This document shows, piece by piece, positions 24,613-32,921 of a stretch of DNA of 40,970 nucleotides; positions within the stretch are counted from its first letter, which is position 1, and the number at the start of each line of letters is the position of its first letter. The notes below the pieces were generated by a model. It saw only the letters and a list, made by a program, of their open reading frames with translations, had not been told where the DNA came from and did not search any database. The position numbers and the translations under genes are program-made. The DNA is taken from contig JBBQAZ010000004.1 of the NCBI GenBank assembly GCA_038316995.1, positions 1 to 40,970 on the forward strand, in the 5' to 3' direction. This DNA comes from JAXHNE01 sp038316995 (GTDB lineage: Bacteria > Patescibacteriota > Saccharimonadia > Saccharimonadales > JAXHNE01).

Positions 24613-24640
24613 ACTAAAGAATTTCAGAAGTGGAGAATAT

Positions 24641-25363
24641 ATGTCAGAAAATGAAATAGTTATTGAAGTGCAAGAGCGAAAATCTCTCAAAAAGGGACTC
24701 ACTGCACTACGGAATGAAGGTGTTGTGCCGGTTGTACTTCATAATCATGGAAAAGAATCATCGCACCTTCAAGCTGATTATGTAAAATTGTTTAAAACTT
24801 ATCAAGCTGCAGGAAAACACCACCCGGTATTTTTATCGTTTGGTGGTAAAAAACACATGGCATTGATTAAGGATGCTGACTTTGAGCCAACAAAAAATCG
24901 TTTGCGACATGTTGTGTTTCAGGCAATCCGGCAGGGTGAAAAAACCACAGCCGAAATACCAATTGTATTCCCGGAAGATGTAGAAATTCCTGCAGAGCGA
25001 GCTGGACTATTAGTACTGAGAAGTCTCGACTACGTAGAGGTTGAAGCTTTGCCAAAAGATTTACCAGACCAACTAGTTATTGATCCAAGTGTACTGAATG
25101 AAGTAGGCGATACGCTTACCGTAGCTGACATTAAAGCTCCAGCTGGCGTCGTGATATTAACTGACTCAGAACATGGTGTAGTTTCTGTCGAAATGCCGAA
25201 AGACCAGCTTGCAGAAGCAGATGCCGCAGCTGCTGATCTTGCCGAAGATGCAGAAACAGGAACAGAAGTACCTGCTGAACAGGGCAGTGAAGAAACTTCA
25301 GATGATTCAGAAGAAAAAGCTGAATCAAGTTCTGACGAAAAAGCCCCAGAAACTAAAGCTTAA
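24641..25363 (+). CDS. rplY: 50S ribosomal protein L25 (Ctc/TL5 long form)
   Basis: L25 binds 5S rRNA. The 240-residue product is the long CTC-type form: an N-terminal L25 barrel (ERKSLKKGLTALRNEGVVP near 13-31, then the VVLHNHGK and HPVFLSF segments), the TL5 C-terminal beta domain (about 95-185, with AEIPIVFPEDVEIPAE and DTLTVADIKAPAGV) and a very acidic tail (about 188-240). ATG follows GTGGAGA at Shine-Dalgarno distance. It shares the palindromic divergent promoter and ends on a TTAA that also supplies the stop codon of the convergent ABC exporter. Confidence 0.95.
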   Translation: MSENEIVIEVQERKSLKKGLTALRNEGVVPVVLHNHGKESSHLQADYVKLFKTYQAAGKHHPVFLSFGGKKHMALIKDADFEPTKNRLRHVVFQAIRQGEKTTAEIPIVFPEDVEIPAERAGLLVLRSLDYVEVEALPKDLPDQLVIDPSVLNEVGDTLTVADIKAPAGVVILTDSEHGVVSVEMPKDQLAEADAAAADLAEDAETGTEVPAEQGSEETSDDSEEKAESSSDEKAPETKA

Positions 25364-27141
25364 TCTTCTAAGAACCCACCAGATTGGTGCGCCCAAAGTT
25401 CACTATAAGTGCCTTTTTGACTTATGAGTTCGTTGTGCGATCCTTGCTCAACAACTCTCCCATTGTCCATGACGACTATGCGATCCATTTTTTGAATAGT
25501 GCTCAGTCTGTGCGCAATAACTATTGCTGTACGTCCATCCATTAGCTTCCAAAGCGCATCTTGGATTAATGATTCGCTTTCTGAGTCAAGAGCGCTCGTA
25601 GCTTCGTCAAGAACCAAGATAGGTGCATTTTTTAACATTGCCCTTGCTATGGCGATGCGCTGTCTTTGTCCACCAGATAATTTTACTCCTCGTTCTCCCA
25701 CTAAAGTTTCATACCCTTGCTTTAAGTTTTGAACAAATTCATGAGCATGTGCCATTTTCGCTATTTTTTCGATCTCTTGTGGTTCTGCCTTAGGATTTCC
25801 ATATGCAATATTTTCAGCAATAGAACGGTGAAATAGTTGTGGCTCTTGAGGAACTGATGCAATGTGTTTGCGAAGTGAAGACTGAGTGACGCATGAAATA
25901 TTTTGACCATCTATCAATATTTCTCCACCAGATATATCTGCAAATCTCTGCAAAAGCTTAGTGATCGTTGTCTTGCCACCACCAGAATGCCCAACTAGTC
26001 CAATTTTTTCACCAGGATTGATCGATAGGCTTAGATTTTTGAAAAGGTAATCACTTGGGGTATCCGGGTACGCAAAGCTTACATTATTTAACTCGACTTT
26101 ACCTAGGGACACGTCAAGTGGTGCTGCGTTTTCAATATCTTTGATTTCGGGTTCTATTTCTAAGATTTCGGCCATGTCGTTTGCATCTCCGAATACGCGA
26201 GTAAATGCTCGGAATGTACTGTTGAGGTCCCAAAGTCTTCGTGCGATTGCAATGGTGAGAGTTAATGACAAATATATAACCCCAATATTCACAAGACCTT
26301 TTACTGCCAACAGGATAGAAACAACTATAACACTGACATTTATGCTTCGTTGTAATGCGCCTGTGACTAATTCGTGACGCATGTTAATTTCCATTGTTGC
26401 TAATGATTTTTCATGAACGGTATTAACCTTTGATTGCATCCTTCTTTTTTCACTTGGTTCACTTGCAAATGACTTAACCGCTAATATATTTGAAAGTGCA
26501 TCAGCAAGTTGGCCAGTTCTTTCGGTCTCTGCTGCAGCCCAAGCCTTGTTGAATGGTAACTGCTTTTTTCTATATTTCCACACTACCGGCACATAGATAC
26601 TGCTAATTAATATAATCGCAACCGATACAATGGGTGCTGTCGGCGCTAATATAATTGTAGTTGCTATTATTGAAACAACTAACTTAAATACATTCCAGGT
26701 AAGCACGTCGCTTAATCGTTCAAAAGAACCAACAAATTTGTTCACTTGACTCACCAATGAACCAGCGAAGCGGTCATTAAAGAAACTAACACTCATTTTT
26801 TGCAAATGGTTGAATGCGTGCATGTATAGTTCGTTCTGGATAAAGCTTTGAGTTCGCCAAAACGTCCTGATAATTACTCTGTTCCAAAGAAGATGAGATA
26901 TTATATCGCCAACTATAATTCCAGTAATTATAAAAAGTACAGTTGTGCTTGAAAGATCTTGTAGAGTTCCTTGCGCAAGTCGAGTTAGGATAAAACTAAT
27001 TATTAGCGGTTGTATAAATTCTTCTATGATTTGGGCTATCACCATCATGAAATACATAAAACCAAGCTTTTTTCTAAATTTACGTGCATGAAGTCCGTAA
27101 ACAAATAAAACTCTTCGCACGTTAGATTTTTGCTTTGACAT
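25360..27141 (-). CDS. ABC exporter (fused membrane and ATPase domains)
   Basis: The 593-residue half-transporter has six membrane helices in residues 25-320 and an ATPase domain from about 345. Walker A is GHSGGGKTT (Gly in place of the usual Ser at the fifth position), Q-loop VPQEPQLF, signature KLSGGQRQRIAIARA, Walker B ILVLDEATSALD, H-loop IAHRLST. The MsbA/LmrA-type family moves lipids, drugs or peptides outwards as dimers; the substrate is unknown. A strong AAGGAGG (plus 27150-27156) precedes ATG, but the surrounding bases GGCCAAGGAGGCCTT can fold back on it. It is a single-gene unit converging on rplY. Confidence 0.94.
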   Translation of the reverse strand: MSKQKSNVRRVLFVYGLHARKFRKKLGFMYFMMVIAQIIEEFIQPLIISFILTRLAQGTLQDLSSTTVLFIITGIIVGDIISHLLWNRVIIRTFWRTQSFIQNELYMHAFNHLQKMSVSFFNDRFAGSLVSQVNKFVGSFERLSDVLTWNVFKLVVSIIATTIILAPTAPIVSVAIILISSIYVPVVWKYRKKQLPFNKAWAAAETERTGQLADALSNILAVKSFASEPSEKRRMQSKVNTVHEKSLATMEINMRHELVTGALQRSINVSVIVVSILLAVKGLVNIGVIYLSLTLTIAIARRLWDLNSTFRAFTRVFGDANDMAEILEIEPEIKDIENAAPLDVSLGKVELNNVSFAYPDTPSDYLFKNLSLSINPGEKIGLVGHSGGGKTTITKLLQRFADISGGEILIDGQNISCVTQSSLRKHIASVPQEPQLFHRSIAENIAYGNPKAEPQEIEKIAKMAHAHEFVQNLKQGYETLVGERGVKLSGGQRQRIAIARAMLKNAPILVLDEATSALDSESESLIQDALWKLMDGRTAIVIAHRLSTIQKMDRIVVMDNGRVVEQGSHNELISQKGTYSELWAHQSGGFLED

Positions 27142-27351
27142 AACTAAGGCCTCCTTGGCCCAGGCATTTAAGTGTATATAATTTTTTGGGTTTTTCTTGT
27201 TAGTTAGGAGCGTGGAAAGACGCTTTTGTATTTATGATTGCTGTACATTTTATCGCGCCTTTCCCTGAATTTGTAAATAGTACTACGATTTTACTACTTA
27301 TTTGTTAAATTGTAAAAGACTTTAATAAATTATTATTTATGCTCATATGAC
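27142..27351. other. AT-rich intergenic region between ABC exporter and trhO
   Basis: No convincing gene. It contains the exporter's leader (TATATACACT-like -10 on the minus strand near 27175), a small hairpin AGCGT-ggaaag-ACGCT near 27210, and otherwise AT-rich DNA. Confidence 0.6.
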
Positions 27352-27380
27352 TTGATTCAGACCCTAGCTCCAAGTACACT
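27352..27380 (+). promoter_or_regulatory. trhO promoter
   Basis: TTGATT (27352-27357), 17-base spacer, TACACT (27375-27380). It ends 10 bases before ATG 27391, so an in-frame TTG at 27352 is the -35 and not a start codon. Confidence 0.55.
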
Positions 27381-27390
27381 ATCATCGCTG

Positions 27391-28269
27391 ATGGAGAAGA
27401 TAATACTTTTTTATAAATTTGTTCCTGTTACCGATCCGGAAACAGTAAAATTTTGGCAACGCAGTTTATGTGAAAAACTAGGTTTAACGGGTAGAATTAT
27501 CATTTCTGAACATGGCATTAATGGCACACTGGGCGGAAACATCAAGCAAGTAAAGCTATATACCAGAGAGATGAACCAACATCCGCTGTTCAAGAAAATT
27601 CAGTACAAATGGAGCGACGGCAAAAAAGGTGACTTTCCGCGTTTAAGCGTGAAAGTACGGGCAGAATTAGTAACACTTGCTCCTAGCGAATCATTCGATG
27701 TTTTTGGAAGTTCTAAAGGCTTAAAACCTAAAGAGTGGCATGAATATATAGAGAAAAATCCAGACGTGCTTATACTAGACGCACGTAACGATTATGAAAG
27801 CGAAATTGGTGCTTTTAAGGGAAATAATGTAGTTAAACCAAAGATTAAAGCTTTTCGTGACATTAAACCAGTGTTAGACAAATTACCAAAAGATAAGCCG
27901 ATTTTAACGTACTGTACTGGCGATATTCGATGTGAATATTTAAGCGCATATATGAAACATAAAGGTTTTGACGAGGTATATCATCTAGATGGTGGAATCG
28001 TTAAGTACGGGCAAGAGTATAAGGATAAAGGTCATTGGGAAGGAAAATGTTTCGTGTTTGACAACAGGTTAAACATTGCCTTTTCAGAAGATGCTGCAGA
28101 CATAGGTGAGTGCGTTCATTGCGGCTCAAATACGAGTTCGCATCAAAATTGTGCAAATATGGCTTGTAATTTGTTTGCCCTAGTATGTATAAATTGCAAT
28201 GATACATTATCGGTCTGCTCGGATGAGTGCGCAAAGATAGTAAATGTGTCAGAATCCGTTTCTGTGTAA
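27391..28269 (+). CDS. trhO: tRNA uridine(34) hydroxylase TrhO (rhodanese family)
   Basis: TrhO makes 5-hydroxyuridine at tRNA position 34. The 292-residue protein has the N-terminal YceA-type domain (ILFYKFVPV, then SEHGINGTLGG near 46 and KKGDFPRLSVKV). A rhodanese domain (about 120-215) follows, with LDARNDYESEIGAF and the catalytic Cys loop TYCTGDIRCEYLSAYM; Asp replaces the usual Gly after TG. The C-terminal Cys-rich zinc-like region has CVHCGS, CANMAC and CINC. ATG 27391 is favoured by the promoter. No Shine-Dalgarno. It complements mnmA, the other wobble-uridine enzyme in the window. Confidence 0.93.
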   Translation: MEKIILFYKFVPVTDPETVKFWQRSLCEKLGLTGRIIISEHGINGTLGGNIKQVKLYTREMNQHPLFKKIQYKWSDGKKGDFPRLSVKVRAELVTLAPSESFDVFGSSKGLKPKEWHEYIEKNPDVLILDARNDYESEIGAFKGNNVVKPKIKAFRDIKPVLDKLPKDKPILTYCTGDIRCEYLSAYMKHKGFDEVYHLDGGIVKYGQEYKDKGHWEGKCFVFDNRLNIAFSEDAADIGECVHCGSNTSSHQNCANMACNLFALVCINCNDTLSVCSDECAKIVNVSESVSV

Positions 28270-28277
28270 TTCTCAGG

Positions 28278-28283
28278 TATAAT
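28278..28283 (+). promoter_or_regulatory. -10 box of the YqeG-like gene
   Basis: TATAAT ends 7 bases before ATG 28291; no clear -35 or Shine-Dalgarno. Confidence 0.45.
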
Positions 28284-28290
28284 TGTATAC

Positions 28291-28848
28291 ATGAAGCGTA
28301 TCAAAAAACTCATTAGCGACCCACTTTATGTGCCAGACTTTTTCGCAAGAGGTGTCTATGACATTGATTTTGCCGAGTTAAAACGCAGCGGTGTAAAGGT
28401 AATTGCGTTTGACGCCGACAATACACTAATCTCATTTTCTATCTCACCATTTCATCCAAAACACATTGATGACTTATTGCTCAAGAAAATGCAAAAAAAA
28501 CGTAACCTATTCCAGAAATGGATTATTGCAAGCAATCGTCCATCAAATGACCTTCAACAACTTGCTGCAAGCGTAAATGCACAGGTCGTTCGAGCAAGTC
28601 TACTTCTTCGTAAACCACGGAAAGCCTACTTTAGACAAGTAATAATTCGCGCCGGTGTTCCAGCAAATCAAATTGCAATGGTTGGTGACAAATTAATAGC
28701 CGATATGTACGGGGCCAACAGAGTTGGCATGCAAACTGTTTTGGTTCGTCCCGTTGGATCAGATAACCCAATTGATAGATTGATCCAAACTCGGCGCGTT
28801 GAACGTTGGCTGCTTAGAAAATTCATTGTTCCGTCACTTTTTACATGA
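28291..28848 (+). CDS. YqeG-like HAD phosphatase (subfamily IIIA)
   Basis: The 185-residue protein carries the HAD motifs in the YqeG arrangement: AFDADNTLI (motif I, two Asp), IIASNRPS (motif II), LRKPRKAYF (motif III Lys) and MVGDKLIADMYGANRVGM (motif IV). The family includes mitochondrial phosphatidylglycerophosphate phosphatases (Gep4/PTPMT-like) in eukaryotes, so a role in lipid metabolism is possible; bacterial substrates are not settled. Its TGA stop overlaps the ATG of uvrC (ATGA), so the two are translationally coupled. Confidence 0.88.
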   Translation: MKRIKKLISDPLYVPDFFARGVYDIDFAELKRSGVKVIAFDADNTLISFSISPFHPKHIDDLLLKKMQKKRNLFQKWIIASNRPSNDLQQLAASVNAQVVRASLLLRKPRKAYFRQVIIRAGVPANQIAMVGDKLIADMYGANRVGMQTVLVRPVGSDNPIDRLIQTRRVERWLLRKFIVPSLFT

Positions 28849-30344
28849 ACGATAACCTTACTAAAAAGCTTTCACAACTGCCTTCTAAGCCAGGCGTATA
28901 TTTTCACAAGAATGCAAAAGATGAAATTATATACATAGGGAAGGCAGCAAACTTACGTAATCGAGTTCGTCAATATTTTCAGAAATCGAGAAATCGAGAC
29001 GCAAAAACTGATGCATTGGTAGCAGAAATAGCCGATATTGAATGGCGAGAGGTAGAAACTGAGCTAGATGCGCTGTTTTTAGAGGCAGAACTCATAAGGA
29101 GATATTTACCGCCATATAATATATTACTGCGTGACGATAAAAGTCTTACATTTGTACGAGTATCATTAAAATCAGACCATCCTACGGTAACTCTGACTCG
29201 AAGGCCGCTGGACGATAGCGCACTATACTTAGGGCCGTATTTTAGCGCTTTTACGGTTAAGCGAGCGTTAAGAGCACTCCGCAAAGCATTTCCCTATTCC
29301 ACTCATAAGGGGATAGTCCCCAAGCGTGCTTGTCTTCAGGCACATCTTGGACTTTGTCCTGGAATTGAAGCGAACTTAACGCCCCTTGACGAATACAAGA
29401 GTAATTTAAAAAAGCTCATTAAGTACTTACGCGCTGAGCGAACGAGCCTTGTCATAGATTTGGAAAAAGAAATGAAAGAATATGCAAAAAATTCTCAATT
29501 TGAGAAAGCGGCCAAAACGCGCAACCAGCTATTTGCATTAAAGCACCTTGCCAAACAAATAATTTTTTCTGATAGTGAGTCTCTTGATATAAGTAAAGAC
29601 CATGGTCTTTACGGACTTCAAAACATCTTACAACTTAATTCAATTCCCAAACGAATAGAAGGTTACGATATTAGTCACATGTCAGGTACTGACACAGTTG
29701 CAAGTATGGTGGTATTTAACGGAGGGATCCCAGAAAAATCTTCTTATCGTAAGTTTAAGATGCAAATTCCTGGCAATGATGATTTTGCACATATGCATGA
29801 AGCTGTATCAAGGCGACTAAAACCCATACATATGTCGCAGTGGGGACGACCTAGCATTCTACTAATTGACGGGGGAAAAGGACAGTTATCAGCCGCACTA
29901 CGCGCGAGTGCGGAAGCAGGTGAAGATATTCCAATGATAGGATTGGCAAAGCGTGAGGAAGAAATAATTGTTTCAAAGAATTCAGAGATTGAAGTGTCAG
30001 CATCCGAAATCAATCAACAAAATGGTTATGTTGTTGAGTCCGATGATTTTATTAGCATAAAACTTCCGCTTAATAGCCATGTCGTTAAGCTGCTTCAGAG
30101 AATTCGCGATGAATCACATCGTTTTGCAATCAGCTATCATTCTTCACTCAAGCAAAAGCGTCAAATAGCTAGTGCTCTAGATGACATACCAGGAATTGGG
30201 CCAAAAATGAAGAAAAAATTATTAACCAGACTTGGCGGTTTTAGAGGTGTATCAGAAGCATCCTTAGAGGATCTTACGGCTGTTGTCGGACAAAGCAAAG
30301 CCAAGGTAGTTCAGCAATATTTAAAACCACAAGAAAAAGCGTGA
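28845..30344 (+). CDS. uvrC: Excinuclease ABC subunit C
   Basis: UvrC makes both incisions in nucleotide excision repair. The 499-residue protein has the GIY-YIG domain (KPGVYFHKNAKDEIIYIGKA, residues about 15-34), a UVR UvrB-binding motif (about 205-240, MKEYAKNSQFEKAAKTRNQL), the RNase H-like endonuclease domain (EGYDISHMSGTDTVASMVVF) and tandem helix-hairpin-helices at the end (DDIPGIGPKMKKKLLTRLGG). It is about 100 residues shorter than typical UvrC, by loop trimming, with no domain missing. Both ends overlap neighbours by four bases. Confidence 0.96.
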   Translation: MNDNLTKKLSQLPSKPGVYFHKNAKDEIIYIGKAANLRNRVRQYFQKSRNRDAKTDALVAEIADIEWREVETELDALFLEAELIRRYLPPYNILLRDDKSLTFVRVSLKSDHPTVTLTRRPLDDSALYLGPYFSAFTVKRALRALRKAFPYSTHKGIVPKRACLQAHLGLCPGIEANLTPLDEYKSNLKKLIKYLRAERTSLVIDLEKEMKEYAKNSQFEKAAKTRNQLFALKHLAKQIIFSDSESLDISKDHGLYGLQNILQLNSIPKRIEGYDISHMSGTDTVASMVVFNGGIPEKSSYRKFKMQIPGNDDFAHMHEAVSRRLKPIHMSQWGRPSILLIDGGKGQLSAALRASAEAGEDIPMIGLAKREEEIIVSKNSEIEVSASEINQQNGYVVESDDFISIKLPLNSHVVKLLQRIRDESHRFAISYHSSLKQKRQIASALDDIPGIGPKMKKKLLTRLGGFRGVSEASLEDLTAVVGQSKAKVVQQYLKPQEKA

Positions 30345-31084
30345 ACAAAAAATTACAAGAACAAAGTAAACTAAAGGTAGTCATGAAATTTTTAATTATT
30401 TTTATATTGGTTTTAGTGGTGGCTGAAGTTGCAGCATTGTTGGTGCTTCGCAGCCAAATTGATCGTTATAGTACTCATTGGAAAAATCTTGCACAAATGC
30501 CCGTATCGGAAGGCTCTCTAACGTATTTGGCGCTAGGAGACTCTGCAGCGCAAGGAATTGGCGCAACGAGCCCAGGCAAGGGGTATGTCGGGTTATTGAC
30601 CAAATCTATCGAAGCTAAATATGATAGACCAGTTCATGTAACAAATATTAGTAAGTCTGGCGCAAAGCTTGCAGATTGTATTCGCGATCAATTGCCCGAA
30701 ATTAAAGGCATGAACCCTGATTTTGTAACAATAGAAATTGGCGGAAATGACATGAAAGATTTTGAATCAGATCGCTTTCGTCAAGAAATGGAAGTAATTC
30801 TTGCTGCACTTCCACAGCAAACGGTGGTAGCAACTATGCCATATTTTGGTGGCGGGCGATTCAGTACACTAGAAGACAACGTGCTTAAAGCAAACATCAT
30901 AATTCATGAACTAACTAACAAGTCAGGACATCGGGTAGCTGAGCTTCATGATCAGGTTAAAACAAACGATCACCTAAACACTTATGCTGCAGACTTTTTT
31001 CATCCAAGCAACGCTGGGTATAAAAACTGGCACAATGCTTTTTGGGAAGTATTAGAAAAAGACACGTCTGTTATACTTCCGTAA
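30341..31084 (+). CDS. Membrane-anchored SGNH/GDSL hydrolase
   Basis: GTG 30341 lies in a GTGA overlap with the uvrC stop. The 247-residue product has an N-terminal membrane helix (about 14-33) and an SGNH esterase domain: block I LALGDSAAQGIG with the catalytic Ser, block II Gly region NISKSGAKL, block III IEIGGNDM with Asn, and block V DFFHPSNAGYKNW with the Asp/His pair. Such enzymes deacylate lipids, wall polymers or glycans. The helix places the active site outside the cell. The substrate is unknown. Confidence 0.9.
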   Translation: MNKKLQEQSKLKVVMKFLIIFILVLVVAEVAALLVLRSQIDRYSTHWKNLAQMPVSEGSLTYLALGDSAAQGIGATSPGKGYVGLLTKSIEAKYDRPVHVTNISKSGAKLADCIRDQLPEIKGMNPDFVTIEIGGNDMKDFESDRFRQEMEVILAALPQQTVVATMPYFGGGRFSTLEDNVLKANIIIHELTNKSGHRVAELHDQVKTNDHLNTYAADFFHPSNAGYKNWHNAFWEVLEKDTSVILP

Positions 31085-31087
31085 ATA

Positions 31088-32308
31088 ATGCAATCACCGT
31101 TCACCAAAAAATATTTTGAAAGAAACAGAATACGTCTGCGAGAAAAAGTCTCAGCAGATTTACCGATTATCCTCAGTTCTAATAACCAGCTACAATATAG
31201 TGCCGATTCTGCGTATCCTTTTAGACAAGATACAAATTTCTGGTACATAACAGGCGTTGATAGTCCTGACATCATTTATGTCCATGACGGCCAGAAAGAG
31301 ACATTAATATTACCAAAGCCAAATATTGTTCGTGATGTTTTTGACGGAGTTGTGGACCAGGAATATTTAAGAGAATTTTCTGGAATAGAGCGGATCATCA
31401 GTCATAAGCAAGGTTCATTATTATTAAAACAGCTTGTACAAAAACATTCTCAAATTGCAACGTTACTACCTGCCACGGGCCTTCAGACTCACTACGGAAT
31501 AGTTCCGAATCCATCACGTAAACAGATCGTTAATCGTTTAAGACGCCTTAAGGCAGGACTAACTTTCACGCATCTAGGATTGGTTTTTGCGCAACTTAGA
31601 ATGGTTAAATCAAAAGAAGAGCTGAAGGCCTTGAAATCGTCAATAAATTTAACAGTCGAAGCATTTAATAAGGCAAAACAATTTGTGAAAGTAGGTATGT
31701 TCGAGTACGAAATCGAAGCTGTCATGACAAGCTATTTTCGAATGCATAACGCCAAGCATGCCTACCCACCAATTATTGCAGGCGGCAAGCGTGCGTGTAC
31801 ACTTCATTATGACTCAAACGATAAGAAACTTGCCAGCTCAAGCTTAGTCTTGTTAGATGTCGGAGCGGAGCAATTCAGGGGCGCAGCAGACATAACCCGT
31901 ACATATACAACTGGAAAGCCTACTAAGCGACAAATTGCAGTTCATCAGTCTGTGATTGAGATACAAAAATACGCCTTTTCTATACTCAAGCCTGGAGTTT
32001 TAATGCATGATTATGAAAAACTAGTTGAGCAGGAGACGGGTAGACATTTGAAAAATCTTGGTCTTATCAAACATGCATCAAGAAAGCAGATACGTAAATT
32101 TTTTCCACACGCCTCATCACATTTTTTAGGTTTAGATGTTCATGACAGCGCGGACTATAGTAAACCTCTTGAGGCGGGAATGGTTTTGACAGTTGAGCCC
32201 GGAATCTATATTCCCGATGAATCAATAGGCATAAGGATTGAAGACGATGTGCTTATCACAGAAACCGGGATTGAGGTTCTATCAGAAGCCTTGCCCCGTC
32301 ATCTTTGA
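31088..32308 (+). CDS. Xaa-Pro aminopeptidase (M24B, PepP-like)
   Basis: The enzyme removes N-terminal residues ahead of proline. The 406-residue protein has an AMP_N domain (about 5-130, PFRQDTNFWYITG) and the pita-bread M24 fold. The five metal ligands are recognisable: Asp in LVLLDVGAEQ, Asp in GAADITRTY, His in SSHFLGLDVHD, Glu in TVEPGIYIP and Glu in GIRIEDDVLIT. It starts 4 bases after the SGNH gene stop, so it is in the yqeG-uvrC-SGNH operon. It would help recycle peptides, consistent with the peptide-type binding proteins in the window. Confidence 0.95.
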   Translation: MQSPFTKKYFERNRIRLREKVSADLPIILSSNNQLQYSADSAYPFRQDTNFWYITGVDSPDIIYVHDGQKETLILPKPNIVRDVFDGVVDQEYLREFSGIERIISHKQGSLLLKQLVQKHSQIATLLPATGLQTHYGIVPNPSRKQIVNRLRRLKAGLTFTHLGLVFAQLRMVKSKEELKALKSSINLTVEAFNKAKQFVKVGMFEYEIEAVMTSYFRMHNAKHAYPPIIAGGKRACTLHYDSNDKKLASSSLVLLDVGAEQFRGAADITRTYTTGKPTKRQIAVHQSVIEIQKYAFSILKPGVLMHDYEKLVEQETGRHLKNLGLIKHASRKQIRKFFPHASSHFLGLDVHDSADYSKPLEAGMVLTVEPGIYIPDESIGIRIEDDVLITETGIEVLSEALPRHL

Positions 32309-32320
32309 GTAACGTATACT
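32291..32320 (+). promoter_or_regulatory. Promoter of the holin-like gene
   Basis: TTGCCC (32291-32296), 18-base spacer, TATACT (32315-32320), inside the end of the aminopeptidase gene. It ends 10 bases before ATG 32331. Confidence 0.5.
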
Positions 32321-32330
32321 AAAGCTTATT

Positions 32331-32693
32331 ATGGGAAAACACGCATCACGGAGATTTTTACTACGCTGGCTGACAAGCAGTCTTGGTCTTTGGGTTGCTG
32401 CAGAATTACTAAATGGCATCACTTACGATAATAATTTTGGAGTTTTAGTTGCAGCAGGTTTCATACTCGCGATAATAAACTCCATTATCAAACCGATTGT
32501 AATCTTGCTTTCGCTGCCGGCTCTATTATTTAGCCTGGGATTGTTCATGATAGTTATTAATGGATTTATGGTAACGTTACTCAGTAGCCTTTACGCACGA
32601 CTCGATGTATCTAGCTTTTGGACAGCAGTACTTGCTGGAATGGTCATTGGGTTGGTAAACTATTTAGTAACCACAATTTTGGAGGAAAAATGA
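32331..32693 (+). CDS. Four-helix membrane protein, phage-holin-4-2 / YvlD type
   Basis: The 120-residue protein has four hydrophobic helices and the family-typical centre AIINSIIKPIVILLSLP followed by SLGLFMIVINGFMV. The name 'phage holin family' is historical; chromosomal copies are conserved in bacteria without prophage and their function is unknown. No lysis genes are near. It starts behind its own -10 box and its TGA stop overlaps the ATG of secG. Confidence 0.85.
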   Translation: MGKHASRRFLLRWLTSSLGLWVAAELLNGITYDNNFGVLVAAGFILAIINSIIKPIVILLSLPALLFSLGLFMIVINGFMVTLLSSLYARLDVSSFWTAVLAGMVIGLVNYLVTTILEEK

Positions 32694-32905
32694 CAGTTTA
32701 TAATTACATTACAATTGGTTCGGCAGCGATATTGATTCTATTGATCTTACTTCAGACAAGAGGCGCAAGTCTTGGGGCTGGACTTGGCGGCGGCGGCGGT
32801 GAGGTAAACACGGTGCGTCGTGGATCTGACAAAACGTTGCACCAAATCACAATTATCTTTGCAATTATCTTTGCTGGTTCAATGATATTGCACATCACTT
32901 CTTAA
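32690..32905 (+). CDS. secG: Preprotein translocase subunit SecG
   Basis: SecG is the small accessory subunit of SecYEG. ATG 32690 is set by TGGAGG four bases upstream and overlaps the preceding stop (ATGA). The 71-residue protein has two membrane helices (about 6-22 and 52-69) separated by the signature region LLQTRGASLGAGLGGGGGE. An ORF reading upstream from 32618 is only the open frame within the holin-like gene. Confidence 0.93.
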   Translation: MTVYNYITIGSAAILILLILLQTRGASLGAGLGGGGGEVNTVRRGSDKTLHQITIIFAIIFAGSMILHITS

Positions 32906-32921
32906 GGTATAGCCATTATTA

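Noticed and set aside
27352..27390. Longer TrhO starting at TTG 27352
   Set aside because: TTGATT is the -35 of a promoter with 17-base spacing; the conserved protein starts at ATG 27391.
32331..32693. Prophage lysis holin
   Set aside because: The family name is misleading; no other phage gene is present and it is coupled to secG.
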